Of a stretch of DNA of 64,000 nt, positions 34,476-42,649 are shown one piece after another. Source of the stretch: Streptomyces agglomeratus. Its GTDB lineage: Bacteria > Actinomycetota > Actinomycetes > Streptomycetales > Streptomycetaceae. Position 1 is the first letter of the stretch, and every line of letters begins with the position of its first letter. A model generated the notes under the pieces. It did not search any database and was not told the DNA's origin. It saw only the letters and a list, made by a program, of their open reading frames with translations. The stretch is from contig NZ_MEHJ01000001.1 in NCBI RefSeq assembly GCF_001746415.1, positions 1,427,001 through 1,491,000 on the forward strand. The letters are read 5' to 3'. Made by a program: the position numbers and the translations under genes.

Positions 34476-35573
34476 TCAGAACTCCAGGCGCGCCACCCGG
34501 CCCTTCTCGCCCGAGGCCCAGCAGCCGAAGTCGCCGGCGCAGTCGACCGTGTCGTACGAGCCGGTGTCGATGGTCCGCCAGGTGCGGCCGCCGTCCAGGG
34601 TGAGGTCGGTCCCCGTGGGGCCGACCGCCAGCGCGCCGGACCTGGTGTGCGGCAGCCAGGTCACGCCCGAGCGGTACGCCGGCGGCGGGGTGCCGGCCTG
34701 CCGCCAGCTCGCGCCGCCGTCGCCGGTCACGGCCGCCGCCTTCGGCGACGCCTGCCCTGTGCGGTAGTCGCCGCCGACCGCGATGCCGTGGTGGCGGTCG
34801 CGGAAGGCGAGGCCGAAGACACCCCGCGCCGGGTCGCCCGCCGGGACCGTTGAATCCGCGGCGGCCCAGGTGAGGCCGCGGTCGGCGGAGTGCAGCACCC
34901 GGCCGGTGGCGCCGCCGCCGGTGGCGAGCCAGACGTCCCGCGGCCCGGAGCTGACCAGGCACTGGCCGCTCGCGGCGAAGCCCGCCTCACCGCTCTGCGC
35001 GGCGGGCATGCCGGCGTCCGGGAGGATCTTCCACGACCTGCCGCCGTCGCCGGTGGACAGGATGCGGAACTTGCCGTCGACCGGGTCGCTCATCGCGAGG
35101 CCGTTGCGGCTGTCGAAGAAGGTGACGCAGTCGTAGAACGCCTTCGGGTCGGTGTTGCGGAAGCTCTCGGTCCAGGTCGCGCCGCCGTCCCCGGTACGGA
35201 AGATCCGGGACGCCTCCCCCTCGCCGATCGCCAGCACCACCGCGCGCTGGCTGTCGAACGCCTCGATGTCACGGAACTCCATACCCTGCGCGCCCGCCGG
35301 CGAGACATCGAGCCAGCCGCGTCCCCCGTCGGCCGTACGCAGCACCGTCCCCCTGGAGCCCGCCACCCACGCGGTCTTCCTGCTGACCGCCGCGAGTCCG
35401 CGCAGCCGTACGTCCTTGCCGGTGTCCTTCAGCCGCCAGCCGGGCGGTGCTGTCTCCGCCGCCTCCGGCGGTGCGGGTGCGTCCGCCTGCGCGGGCGCGG
35501 CCAGGGCGGCGGCCAGCGCCGCCCCGCACAGGCCCAGCGACACCATTCGTCTCGTCTTCCCCATGCCCCTCAT
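34476..35573 (-). CDS. Secreted YCF48/BNR-repeat beta-propeller protein
   Basis: A 365-aa secreted protein. Signal peptide residues 1-28 (ALAAPAQADA). It contains at least five BNR/Asp-box-like repeats such as TADGGRGWLDVSP, TGDGGATWTESF, TGDGGRSWKIL, ADRGLTWAAAD, TGDGGASWRQ and TLDGGRTWRTI, giving a beta-propeller like YCF48/sialidase folds. No sialidase catalytic set is seen, so it is more likely a binding or scaffold propeller. The ATG at 35573 precedes another at 35564; both retain the signal peptide. Divergent from the ssgD-like gene. Confidence 0.8.
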   Translation of the reverse strand: MRGMGKTRRMVSLGLCGAALAAALAAPAQADAPAPPEAAETAPPGWRLKDTGKDVRLRGLAAVSRKTAWVAGSRGTVLRTADGGRGWLDVSPAGAQGMEFRDIEAFDSQRAVVLAIGEGEASRIFRTGDGGATWTESFRNTDPKAFYDCVTFFDSRNGLAMSDPVDGKFRILSTGDGGRSWKILPDAGMPAAQSGEAGFAASGQCLVSSGPRDVWLATGGGATGRVLHSADRGLTWAAADSTVPAGDPARGVFGLAFRDRHHGIAVGGDYRTGQASPKAAAVTGDGGASWRQAGTPPPAYRSGVTWLPHTRSGALAVGPTGTDLTLDGGRTWRTIDTGSYDTVDCAGDFGCWASGEKGRVARLEF

Positions 35574-35686
35574 GGCGCTGGAAGCTAGCCCAGAGCACCG
35601 GCCCCGTCCAGGGTGCGTCGCCCGCTGCGCGCCCGGGTACCGGGGCGGGCACGGCACCGCGCGGCACGGCACGTCGCGGCGCGGGG

Positions 35687-35719
35687 TGCGACGGTGACGC
35701 AGGTCACATCACCGTCGCA
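35687..35719. promoter_or_regulatory. Large dyad upstream of ssgD-like gene
   Basis: TGCGACGGTGA (35687-35697) and its exact complement TCACCGTCGCA (35709-35719) flank an 11-nt centre in the divergent promoter region of the propeller and ssgD-like genes. Confidence 0.5.
35694..35707. promoter_or_regulatory. Crp-like site GTG-N6-GTCAC
   Basis: GTGACGCAGGTCAC fits the GTG-N6-GNCAC pattern given for Streptomyces Crp. It lies inside the larger dyad, 87 bp before the ssgD-like start. Confidence 0.45.
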
Positions 35720-35793
35720 TGCACGGATTCCCGCGTTCTTACGTCTGTCCCTGTGACAGGACGCAACAACCGAACCGTGAGAGGGAGCAGGAC

Positions 35794-36210
35794 GTGTCTC
35801 CCGTGATTGAGCAAGCCGTGCAGGCCCGTCTGGTCTCGTCGACACCCGGGACGGAGACGGTCTCGGCGACCTTGCGGTACGACCGCGCGGACCCGTTCGC
35901 CGTACGCATGGCCTCCCCCCCCGACGCCACCCTGGAGGGCACCGAGGTGTCCTGGGCCTTCGCCCGCGAACTGCTGGAGACGGGCACGGACCGGCAGGCC
36001 GGCCTGGGCGACGTACAGGTGCGGCCTTACGGGTACGGGCGGACCGTGCTGGAGTTCCATGCCGCGGAGGGCACCGCGATGGTCCACATCCGCACCGCCG
36101 ACCTGCGCCGCTTCCTCAAGCGCACGCACGCGCTCGTCCCGGCCGGCGGCGAACACCTGCACCTCGACGTCGACCACGACTTGGCCGAACTCCTGCGTGA
36201 CGCGCTGTGA
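35794..36210 (+). CDS. ssgD: SsgA family sporulation/cell-division regulator (SsgD-like)
   Basis: A 138-aa SsgA-like protein (SALP), a family found only in sporulating actinomycetes that controls septum placement and wall remodelling. Family positions: ATLRYDRADPFAVRM, VSWAFARELLETGT, GDVQVRPYG, FLKRTHALVPAGGEH and the C-terminal acidic helix. The GTG start has AGGGAG six bases upstream. The SsgD subtype is suggested by gene context as I remember it (next to an ABC-F gene in the laccase region of S. coelicolor), not by a diagnostic residue. A Crp-like site and large dyad lie upstream. Confidence 0.75.
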   Translation: MSPVIEQAVQARLVSSTPGTETVSATLRYDRADPFAVRMASPPDATLEGTEVSWAFARELLETGTDRQAGLGDVQVRPYGYGRTVLEFHAAEGTAMVHIRTADLRRFLKRTHALVPAGGEHLHLDVDHDLAELLRDAL

Positions 36211-36507
36211 AACAGGCTCGGTAAAAACAGCTTGGCATCCCGCAGGGCCGCGACGTACTTTGGTCGTGGCCCTGTTGTCGTCGATCGGAGTGGACGTTGC
36301 TCGTCTGAGGTCCTGAGACACCATGTCGCACAGCTCTCGTCTGTGCGCCCGTGTGCGACCTCGGCACCTGAGCCGTCCACCCCCTGACCGGGGCTGTTTC
36401 GCCGTCCCGGTCCCGGCGCGGGACTCCCCTCTCCGGCCGTACGCCGCCCACGCTCCCGGTGTCTCCACCCGTTGCCCTTGCTCGCACCCAGCAACCGGGA
36501 GGCCACC
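36211..36507 (+). promoter_or_regulatory. Structured leader of ABC-F gene
   Basis: A 297-bp untranslated region before the ABC-F gene. It holds a 12-bp stem (36243-36274), a short frame MALLSSIGVDVARLRS starting at a GTG inside that stem and ending near 36316, a second ATG frame from 36323, and a further 7-bp inverted repeat GACCGGG/CCCGGTC (36386-36392, 36406-36412). This arrangement resembles ribosome-mediated attenuation leaders of resistance ABC-F genes, but no terminator/antiterminator pair is proven. Confidence 0.4.
36243..36274 (+). terminator. 12-bp stem: ssgD-like terminator or ABC-F attenuator
   Basis: CAGGGCCGCGAC pairs with GTCGTGGCCCTG (one G-T pair) around an 8-nt loop, 33 bp beyond the ssgD-like stop and 234 bp before the ABC-F start. 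Confidence 0.6.
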
Positions 36508-38142
36508 TTGTCCACCTTCCCCACCCATCTCACCTGCTCCGGGCTCACCTTCGGCTGGCCCGACGGAACGCCCGTCTTCGACGGGTTCCAAATGGCCGTC
36601 GGCCCCGGCCGAACGGGGCTCATCGGCCTCAACGGCTCCGGAAAGTCGACCCTGTTGCGGCTGGCCGCCGGTGAACTCACCCCCACCGCGGGAAAGATCC
36701 AGGTGGCCGGCGAAGTCGGCTACCTCCCGCAGGATCTCGTCCTCGACACCAGGCTGCGCGTCGACGAAGCACTCGGCATCGCCGACGCGCGCACCGCCCT
36801 GCACGCCATCGAGGCGGGCGAGGCCACGGAGGAGAACTTCACCGCCGTCGGCGACGACTGGGATGTCGAGGAGCGCGCCCGCGCCACCCTCGACCAGCTC
36901 GGGCTCCACCGTGTCGGCCTCGACCGGACCATCGGCGAGGTGTCGGGCGGCGAGTCGGTGCTGCTGCGGCTGGCCGCGCTGCTGCTGCGCCGGCCCGGCG
37001 TACTCCTCCTCGACGAGCCGACGAACAACCTGGACCGATGGGCGCGCGGGCGCCTTTACGCCGCCGTCGAGTCGTGGTCGGGCGTCATGATCGTGGTCAG
37101 CCACGACCGTGAACTGCTGGAGCGTGTCGACCAGATCGCCGAGCTGCGGGACGGTGAAGTCCGCTGGTACGGCGGCAACTTCTCGGCGTACGAGGAGGCG
37201 CTCGCCGTCGAACAGGAGGCGGCCGAACGCATGGTGCGGGTCGCGGAGGCCGATGTGCACCGGCAGAAGAAGGAGCTGGCTGACGCGCAGGTGAAGCTGG
37301 CCCGCCGCAAGCGGTACGGGCAGAAGATGTACGACACCAAGCGCGAGCCGAAGATCGTCATGAACGCACGCAAGCGCGCCGCGCAGGAGTCGGCGGGCAA
37401 GCACCGCATCATGCACGCCGAGAAACTGGCGGAGGCCAGGGAGCGGCTGAGCGGCGCGGTGGACGCGGTGCGCGACGACGACGAGATCAGCGTCGAACTG
37501 CCGTGGACGACCGTGCATCCCGGGCGCAGGGTGTTGACGCTGTGTGACCTCGGACTCCGGTACGGGTCCTCGGTCGCCGGCGAGTTCGAGATCCGCGGAC
37601 CGGAGCGGATCGCACTGACCGGGCGCAACGGCGCGGGCAAGACGACGCTGCTGCGCACGATCACCGGGGAGCTGGAACCGGTCGCGGGCGAGGCGGTCGC
37701 TCATGTGCCGCTGCGCTTCCTGCCCCAGCGGCTCGACGTACTGGACGACGCGCTGACGGTGGCCGAGAACGTGGCGAGGTTCGCGCCGTCGGCGACCAAC
37801 AACGCCATCAGGGCGCGGCTGGCGCGCTTCCTGTTCAAGGGGGCCCGAGCGGATCAGCCGGCCGGGACGCTGTCCGGCGGCGAGCGGTTCCGGGCGACGC
37901 TGGCGGCGCTGCTGCTGGCCGAACCGGCGCCGCAGCTGCTCCTGCTGGACGAGCCGACGAACAACCTGGACATGGCGAGTGTGCGGAGGCTGACGCAGGC
38001 GCTGGAGTCGTACGAAGGGGCGCTGATCGTGGCGAGCCACGACGAGCCGTTCCTGGAGTCCATCGGGATCACGCGGCGGCTGGAGCTGGGGCGGACGGGC
38101 GACGAGGAGGACGGCGAGGACCGGGAGGAGTCTTTGGGCTGA
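36508..38142 (+). CDS. ABC-F family ATPase (ARE-type candidate)
   Basis: A 544-aa soluble protein with two ABC domains. Domain 1: GLNGSGKST, VSGGESVLLRL, LLLDEPTNNLD; linker about 230-330 with many Lys/Arg (AQVKLARRKRYGQKMYDTKREP, a long P-site-tRNA-interacting type linker, shown here in part); domain 2: GRNGAGKTT, LSGGERFRATL, LLLLDEPTNNLD. The TTG start five bases after GGGAGG is preferred to a GTG or ATG further up. Sequence and leader suggest it may be a ribosome-protection (antibiotic-resistance) type; this is inference. It is the second ABC-F gene in the window. Confidence 0.88.
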   Translation: MSTFPTHLTCSGLTFGWPDGTPVFDGFQMAVGPGRTGLIGLNGSGKSTLLRLAAGELTPTAGKIQVAGEVGYLPQDLVLDTRLRVDEALGIADARTALHAIEAGEATEENFTAVGDDWDVEERARATLDQLGLHRVGLDRTIGEVSGGESVLLRLAALLLRRPGVLLLDEPTNNLDRWARGRLYAAVESWSGVMIVVSHDRELLERVDQIAELRDGEVRWYGGNFSAYEEALAVEQEAAERMVRVAEADVHRQKKELADAQVKLARRKRYGQKMYDTKREPKIVMNARKRAAQESAGKHRIMHAEKLAEARERLSGAVDAVRDDDEISVELPWTTVHPGRRVLTLCDLGLRYGSSVAGEFEIRGPERIALTGRNGAGKTTLLRTITGELEPVAGEAVAHVPLRFLPQRLDVLDDALTVAENVARFAPSATNNAIRARLARFLFKGARADQPAGTLSGGERFRATLAALLLAEPAPQLLLLDEPTNNLDMASVRRLTQALESYEGALIVASHDEPFLESIGITRRLELGRTGDEEDGEDREESLG

Positions 38143-38269
38143 TTTCGGGTGGTCCGGCGAAACGATGTGGGCGTGACATGGCTCTCGGTCCACCCGGGTG
38201 ACCTGGTGTCATAACTGACGGTAAGGGGACATTACCGCCGGGGACTTGGCTCAACTCTTACGACCCCCT

Positions 38270-38305
38270 TAACCTACGGTCACGTAACCTACGAAGCCGT
38301 AGGTA
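38270..38305. promoter_or_regulatory. TAACCTACG repeats before acyl-ACP desaturase
   Basis: TAACCTACG occurs at 38270-38278 and 38285-38293 as a direct repeat, followed by inverted CGTAGGT at 38298-38304. The cluster ends 35 bp before the desaturase start and is likely a binding site for a TetR-type lipid regulator. Confidence 0.5.
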
Positions 38306-38339
38306 CTTCATGCCCCCGCCCCCGTCCCCAGGAGCACCA

Positions 38340-39314
38340 GTGACGATCACCTCTCCCCAACTCGGCAGTTCGGACGCGTGGACCGACGCCCGACTGCTGT
38401 ACGCGCTGGAAGAGGTGGTGGAGAAGGAACTCAACCGCCATCTCAAGGTCGCCAAGGACTGGATGCCGCACGAGTACGTGCCGTTCTCCGACGGCAGGAA
38501 CTTCCCCGGCATCTTCGACGACGGTCAGGCTTGGGAGCCCGAGCAGTCGAAGGTCACGGACATCGGCAAGATCGCGCTCGTGGTGAACCTCCTGACCGAG
38601 GACAACCTCCCCAGTTACCACCACGAGATCGCCTCCCTCTTCGGCCGCGACGGCGCCTGGGGCACCTGGGTGCACCGCTGGACGGCCGAAGAGGGCCGGC
38701 ACGGCATCGTGATGCGGGACTACCTGCTGACGTCCCGTGCCGTTGACCCGGACAAGCTCGAGGCGTTCCGTATGCAGCACATGTCGGAGGGCTTCGAGTC
38801 CGACAACCGCCACTCGATGCTGCACTCGGTCGCGTACGTCGCCTTCCAGGAGCTCGCGACCCGCGTCTCGCACCGCAACACCGGCCACCAGTCGGGCGAC
38901 CCCGTCTGCGACCGCATGCTGGCGCGTATCGCGACCGACGAGAACCTGCACATGGTCTTCTACCGCAACCTGCTGGGCGCGGCCTTCGAGATCGCTCCCG
39001 ACCTGACGATGCAGTCGGTGCGCGACGTCGTCGTCGACTTCCGGATGCCCGGTCACGGCATGCCCGGCTTCGAGCGCGCCGCCGCCCAGATGGCGATCGG
39101 CGAGATCTACAACATGCGCATCCACCACGACGACGTGCTCCAGCCCGTCCTGCGCTACCTCAAGGTCCTGGAGATCGACGGGCTCGGCCCGGAGGGCCTC
39201 AAGGCACAGGAGGAGCTCGGCCTGTACATGAACGGGCTGGATGCCGAGGCGAGCAAATTCGACGAGAAGCTGGCCGCGCGCAAGGCCCGGATGGCCGCCC
39301 GCGCCGCCTCCTGA
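38340..39314 (+). CDS. desA: Acyl-ACP desaturase (ferritin-like diiron)
   Basis: A 324-aa soluble diiron desaturase. Iron-binding motifs TAEEGRHGIVMRDYL (ExxH) and ATDENLHMVFYRNLL (ExxH) are in the expected places about 100 residues apart, plus the upstream Glu in TEDNLPSYHHEIASL. The helical bundle makes unsaturated fatty acyl-ACP by adding a double bond. The GTG start has AGGAG five bases upstream; an ATG 10 codons earlier lacks one. An operator-like repeat cluster upstream suggests membrane-fluidity regulation. Single gene. Confidence 0.9.
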   Translation: MTITSPQLGSSDAWTDARLLYALEEVVEKELNRHLKVAKDWMPHEYVPFSDGRNFPGIFDDGQAWEPEQSKVTDIGKIALVVNLLTEDNLPSYHHEIASLFGRDGAWGTWVHRWTAEEGRHGIVMRDYLLTSRAVDPDKLEAFRMQHMSEGFESDNRHSMLHSVAYVAFQELATRVSHRNTGHQSGDPVCDRMLARIATDENLHMVFYRNLLGAAFEIAPDLTMQSVRDVVVDFRMPGHGMPGFERAAAQMAIGEIYNMRIHHDDVLQPVLRYLKVLEIDGLGPEGLKAQEELGLYMNGLDAEASKFDEKLAARKARMAARAAS

Positions 39315-39458
39315 CCCGCCGCGCTTCCCGGCGCTCCCCCTTGTCGGCTGTACGCCGTCACCACGGCACAGGCCGCGTCACGTACGCCCTGTACCGGGTG
39401 GCGGCGCGGCTGTTTCCGCAGGTCGGGCAGGTTCAGCGGGCCAGGCTGTCCCCGCGGG

Positions 39459-41078
39459 TCAGGAAGCCGGCCGCCGCACCCGGGCGTCCTCGCGGACGAG
39501 TTCCGCCGCCTTCTCGGCGATCGCCACCGTGGGTGCCTGCGTGTGCCCCCGCGTGATCCGGGGCATCACCGAGGCGTCCACCACGCGCAGCCCCTCCACT
39601 CCCCTGACCCGCAGCCCCGGATCGGTCACCGACCCCTCGTCGGACCCCATCCGGCACGTGCCGACCGGGTGGTAGAGCGTTTCGCAGGACTCCCGCACCG
39701 ACCGGGCCAGCGCCTCGTCGTCGACGATGCCGGGATAGGGCGCCATCGGGCCCGCCGTGTACGGCGCGAACGCGCTGTCCGCGAACAGGGCCTCGGCCGT
39801 GCGCACGCCCGCCATCAGCCGCCGCAGGTCGGACACGTCCGTCAGATACCCGGGGTCGATGCGGGGCGCGGTGGCCACCCGCGCGTCGGTGAGGGTGACG
39901 CGTCCCTCGCTCGCCGGCTGGAGCAGGACGACCCCTATGGTGACGCCGTGCTCGGCCGGCGGCGTGAGGCCGTGCTCGAGGAAGGGCACCGGGGCGTAGA
40001 TCAGCTCGATGTCGGGGGCGGCCAGTCCGGGCGTACTGCGCACGAACGCGACGGCCTCTCCGACGTTGGAGGTGAGCGGCCCGCGCCCGGACAGCAGGAA
40101 GCGGCCCACGTTGGCGAGCGTGTCCGCGCCCGTCAGGGTCACGGGCAGCGGGCAGCGCATGGCGACCGCGGTGGACAGGTGGTCCTGGAGGTGGCGGCCG
40201 ACGTCCGGGGATTCCGCCCGCGGCTCGATCCCGGCCTCCCGGAGGTGGTCCGGGTCGCCGATGCCGGAGAGCATCAGCAGGTGCGGCGACCCGATGGCGC
40301 CCGCGCTCAGGATCACCTCCCGCCGGGCCCGCAGCACCGCGCCGCCCTCCGTGACCACGCCGTTGGCCCGGGTGCCGTCGAAGGTCAGCCGCCGTACCCG
40401 CGCGCCCGTGACCACGTCCAGGTTCCGGCGCCGCGCGGCCGGTTTCAGGTAGCCGTCGGCCGTACTCCACCTGCGCCCCGCGCGCTGGTTGACCGGAGTC
40501 GGGGAGAACCCGCTGGGGTCGGGACCGTTCAGCTCCGGGAGTTCCGTCAGCCCCGCTCCCCGGCAGGCCGCGAGGAAGGCCGCGGTGGTCGGATTCGGGT
40601 CGCGCGGCGGCGCGACGAACATCGGCCCGGCCGTCCCGTACACCGAGCGGCCGCCGACGGCCGACGTGTCGCCCGTCCACCGCTCCGCCCGCCGGAAGAA
40701 GGGTTCGATCCCGTCGTACGACCACTCGGCCCCGGCCGCCTCGCCCCAGGCGTCGTAGTCGTCGCGGTGGCCGCGCACCCACATCATCGCGTTGAGCGAC
40801 GAGCAGCCGCCCAGCCCGTGGCCGCGCGGCCAGTACAGCTCGCGGTCGCCCAGCTCCGGTTGCCCGGCGGTGGTGAAGTCCCAGTCGTACGGCGTCTTGA
40901 AGAGCTTGGGGAACGCCGCGGGGATCCGTATCTCGGCCTTGCGGTCCCGGCCGCCCGACTCGACCAGCGCGACGCGCACGGTGGGGTCCTCGGAGAGGCG
41001 GGCGGCGAGCACACAGCCTGCCGATCCGGCCCCCACGACGACGTAGTCGTACGCCCTCATGTCGCCGTTGCTGCTCAA
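39459..41078 (-). CDS. GMC family FAD-dependent oxidoreductase
   Basis: A 539-aa glucose-methanol-choline oxidoreductase. FAD motif YDYVVVGAGSAGCVLAARLSE near residue 10-30; GHGLGGCSSLNAMMWVRGH (second FAD block); SAGAIGSPHLLMLSGIG (PROSITE GMC-2 type); and the catalytic His in ETLYHPVGTCRMGSDE. These enzymes oxidise alcohols; substrate cannot be read from sequence. The TTG start follows GGGGGAGA. No betaine aldehyde dehydrogenase or transporter is adjacent, so a choline dehydrogenase label would be a guess. Upstream lies a WhiB gene on the same strand. Confidence 0.9.
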   Translation of the reverse strand: MSSNGDMRAYDYVVVGAGSAGCVLAARLSEDPTVRVALVESGGRDRKAEIRIPAAFPKLFKTPYDWDFTTAGQPELGDRELYWPRGHGLGGCSSLNAMMWVRGHRDDYDAWGEAAGAEWSYDGIEPFFRRAERWTGDTSAVGGRSVYGTAGPMFVAPPRDPNPTTAAFLAACRGAGLTELPELNGPDPSGFSPTPVNQRAGRRWSTADGYLKPAARRRNLDVVTGARVRRLTFDGTRANGVVTEGGAVLRARREVILSAGAIGSPHLLMLSGIGDPDHLREAGIEPRAESPDVGRHLQDHLSTAVAMRCPLPVTLTGADTLANVGRFLLSGRGPLTSNVGEAVAFVRSTPGLAAPDIELIYAPVPFLEHGLTPPAEHGVTIGVVLLQPASEGRVTLTDARVATAPRIDPGYLTDVSDLRRLMAGVRTAEALFADSAFAPYTAGPMAPYPGIVDDEALARSVRESCETLYHPVGTCRMGSDEGSVTDPGLRVRGVEGLRVVDASVMPRITRGHTQAPTVAIAEKAAELVREDARVRRPAS

Positions 41079-41158
41079 CGCGTCTCCCCCTGGCGGTTCG
41101 CGGACGGTGCGGATCTCAGCATGTACGGCGGTGAGCCGACGTGCCAGGGGGCGTACGG

Positions 41159-41407
41159 TCAGCGCGTCGCGCCGCGCCTGAGGCCCAGTCTTTCCTTCTC
41201 GGAGAGTCCGCCCCAGACGCCGAACCGCTCGTCGTTCGTGAGCGCGTACTCCAGGCAGGCGACCCGCCCTTCGCAGGCGCCGCAGAGCTGCTTGGCCTCA
41301 CGGGTGGAGCTGCCGGGGGCCGGGAAGAAGAACTCGGGCCCGGCCTGAGCGCACAGTGCGCTCTCCTGCCAGGAGAGTTCGGGCTCGTGAGTGATGTTGA
41401 TGGACAT
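41159..41407 (-). CDS. WhiB family iron-sulfur transcription factor
   Basis: An 82-aa WhiB-like protein. Four Cys for the 4Fe-4S cluster are visible: one in ESALCAQAGPE, then LCGACEGRVACLEYAL. The turn motif FGVWGGLSEKERLGLRRG is the family's DNA-binding hallmark. WhiB proteins work with sigma factor to control development, stress or resistance genes. The exact subtype is not determined. ATG at 41407 is chosen; a GTG three codons earlier also has a purine-rich upstream. It lies 81 bp upstream of the GMC gene in the same orientation. Confidence 0.9.
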   Translation of the reverse strand: MSINITHEPELSWQESALCAQAGPEFFFPAPGSSTREAKQLCGACEGRVACLEYALTNDERFGVWGGLSEKERLGLRRGATR

Positions 41408-41497
41408 GCTCCCCACCCTTCCCCCGATGGATCAACATCCGCTCAACGTCTTCTCAACGTCCGGTCAACGCCCCCCGCAGGCCGGAATCAGCCGGTC

Positions 41498-42472
41498 CTA
41501 GTGCGCGTGCTCCGGCGGGTGGTGGGGTTCGTGTCCCGGGATCGTCCCGTCGGGTTTCGCCACGAGGAAGAGTCCGGCCATCCCCATGTCGGAATGGCTC
41601 TGCACATGGCAGTGGTACATCCAGGCTCCCGCGCCGACGTGTTCCCCGGCGGTGATCTGGAAACCGAACGAGTCGGCCGGCCCCGTGATCTTGTTGTCGA
41701 CCACCCGGCTGGGATCGTCGGGGCCGGTGAGCAGGCCGGTGCGGTTGTCGGCCCAGCGGTGACCGTGCATGTGGAACGTGTGGTAGAACTCGCCGTGCGT
41801 GATCATGACGATCTCGACGCGATCCCCCACGGTGGCCCGGAAGTCGGGGCTCTGGTGCGCCGGCCTGTTGTTGATCGTCATGTCGTTGAAGACGATGGTG
41901 AAGGTCTTGTCCGGCAGGATGTCGCCCTTGCGCCGGACGATCACTCCGCCGTAGAGCCCTTTGCGGATCCCACCCGTTCCGTGATCCGTGCCCACCACAT
42001 GGTCGTGGTAGTGCCAGTACCCCGCGCTGCCGCTCCGCCAGGTGCCGTCCTTGCGCCGGCCCGGGAGATGCGTGCGCCAGGTGTACGTCCGGGTCCCGCC
42101 GGGCTCGACATGACTCCTGCTCAGTCTGGTGCCGTCACTGGCGATGTCGTAGTCGACGCCGTGCACATGGAGACTCGCGGGCACGTCGAGCGTGTTCTCG
42201 AACTCGATGTGCACGGTGTCGCCCTCGACGATGTCGATCAGCGGCCCCGGCACCGACGCCTTGCCCTTTTCGAAACCGTAGCCCAGCTGCCCGTCGGGGA
42301 GCTTCTCGGCGTACATCTTCAGCCGGTGGACCCGACCGCCGGCCGGAGCGGTCCTCGGCGGGCCCTCCGCCGCCGCGGAGCTCGCGGAGCCCGCGAGCGA
42401 CAACGATGTCACGCCGGTCGCCGCGACGGCTCCGCCTGCCAGCAGCCGCCGGTTGAAGCTTCGTCTGTCCAT
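41498..42472 (-). CDS. Two-domain multicopper oxidase (small laccase)
   Basis: A 324-aa laccase of the two-domain type found in Streptomyces. Tat-like signal ([13 protein letters not shown], hydrophobic segment, cleavage near residue 35). Copper ligands: LHVHGVDYD and WHYHDHVVG in domain 1; FHMHGHRW and [16 protein letters not shown] in domain 2, the latter giving the type 1 Cys-His-Met. Such enzymes form homotrimers and oxidise phenols with oxygen. Divergent from a gene for a ThuA/sugar-dehydrogenase fusion, so the two could share control. Start ATG at 42472. Confidence 0.92.
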   Translation of the reverse strand: MDRRSFNRRLLAGGAVAATGVTSLSLAGSASSAAAEGPPRTAPAGGRVHRLKMYAEKLPDGQLGYGFEKGKASVPGPLIDIVEGDTVHIEFENTLDVPASLHVHGVDYDIASDGTRLSRSHVEPGGTRTYTWRTHLPGRRKDGTWRSGSAGYWHYHDHVVGTDHGTGGIRKGLYGGVIVRRKGDILPDKTFTIVFNDMTINNRPAHQSPDFRATVGDRVEIVMITHGEFYHTFHMHGHRWADNRTGLLTGPDDPSRVVDNKITGPADSFGFQITAGEHVGAGAWMYHCHVQSHSDMGMAGLFLVAKPDGTIPGHEPHHPPEHAH

Positions 42473-42575
42473 GGTCCGAACTCCCCACGCGCGTACCGGA
42501 GATTGACGGGCACACCGTAGCGGGAGCGCCCCAGTTCATCCACACCAAGGACAAAGTTGGCGGCATTACGGTCAT

Positions 42576-42609
42576 ACCTCTTGGCGCGTCGCGAAAAGAG
42601 GTCTAGCTT
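42576..42609 (+). promoter_or_regulatory. Dyad and promoter before ThuA gene
   Basis: ACCTCTT (42576-42582) and its complement AAGAGGT (42596-42602) overlap a plausible promoter: TTGGCG (42581-42586), 17-bp spacer, TAGCTT (42604-42609). Transcription would begin about 25-30 bp before the start codon. Confidence 0.4.
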
Positions 42610-42649
42610 CATCGGCTGTTCCTGTGACCACTGAGGGATGGGTGAACAC

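Noticed and set aside
36323..37090. 255-aa frame overlapping the start of the ABC-F gene
   Set aside because: Continues out of frame deep inside the ABC-F domain and is Arg/Pro-rich; only its first codons could matter as part of a leader.
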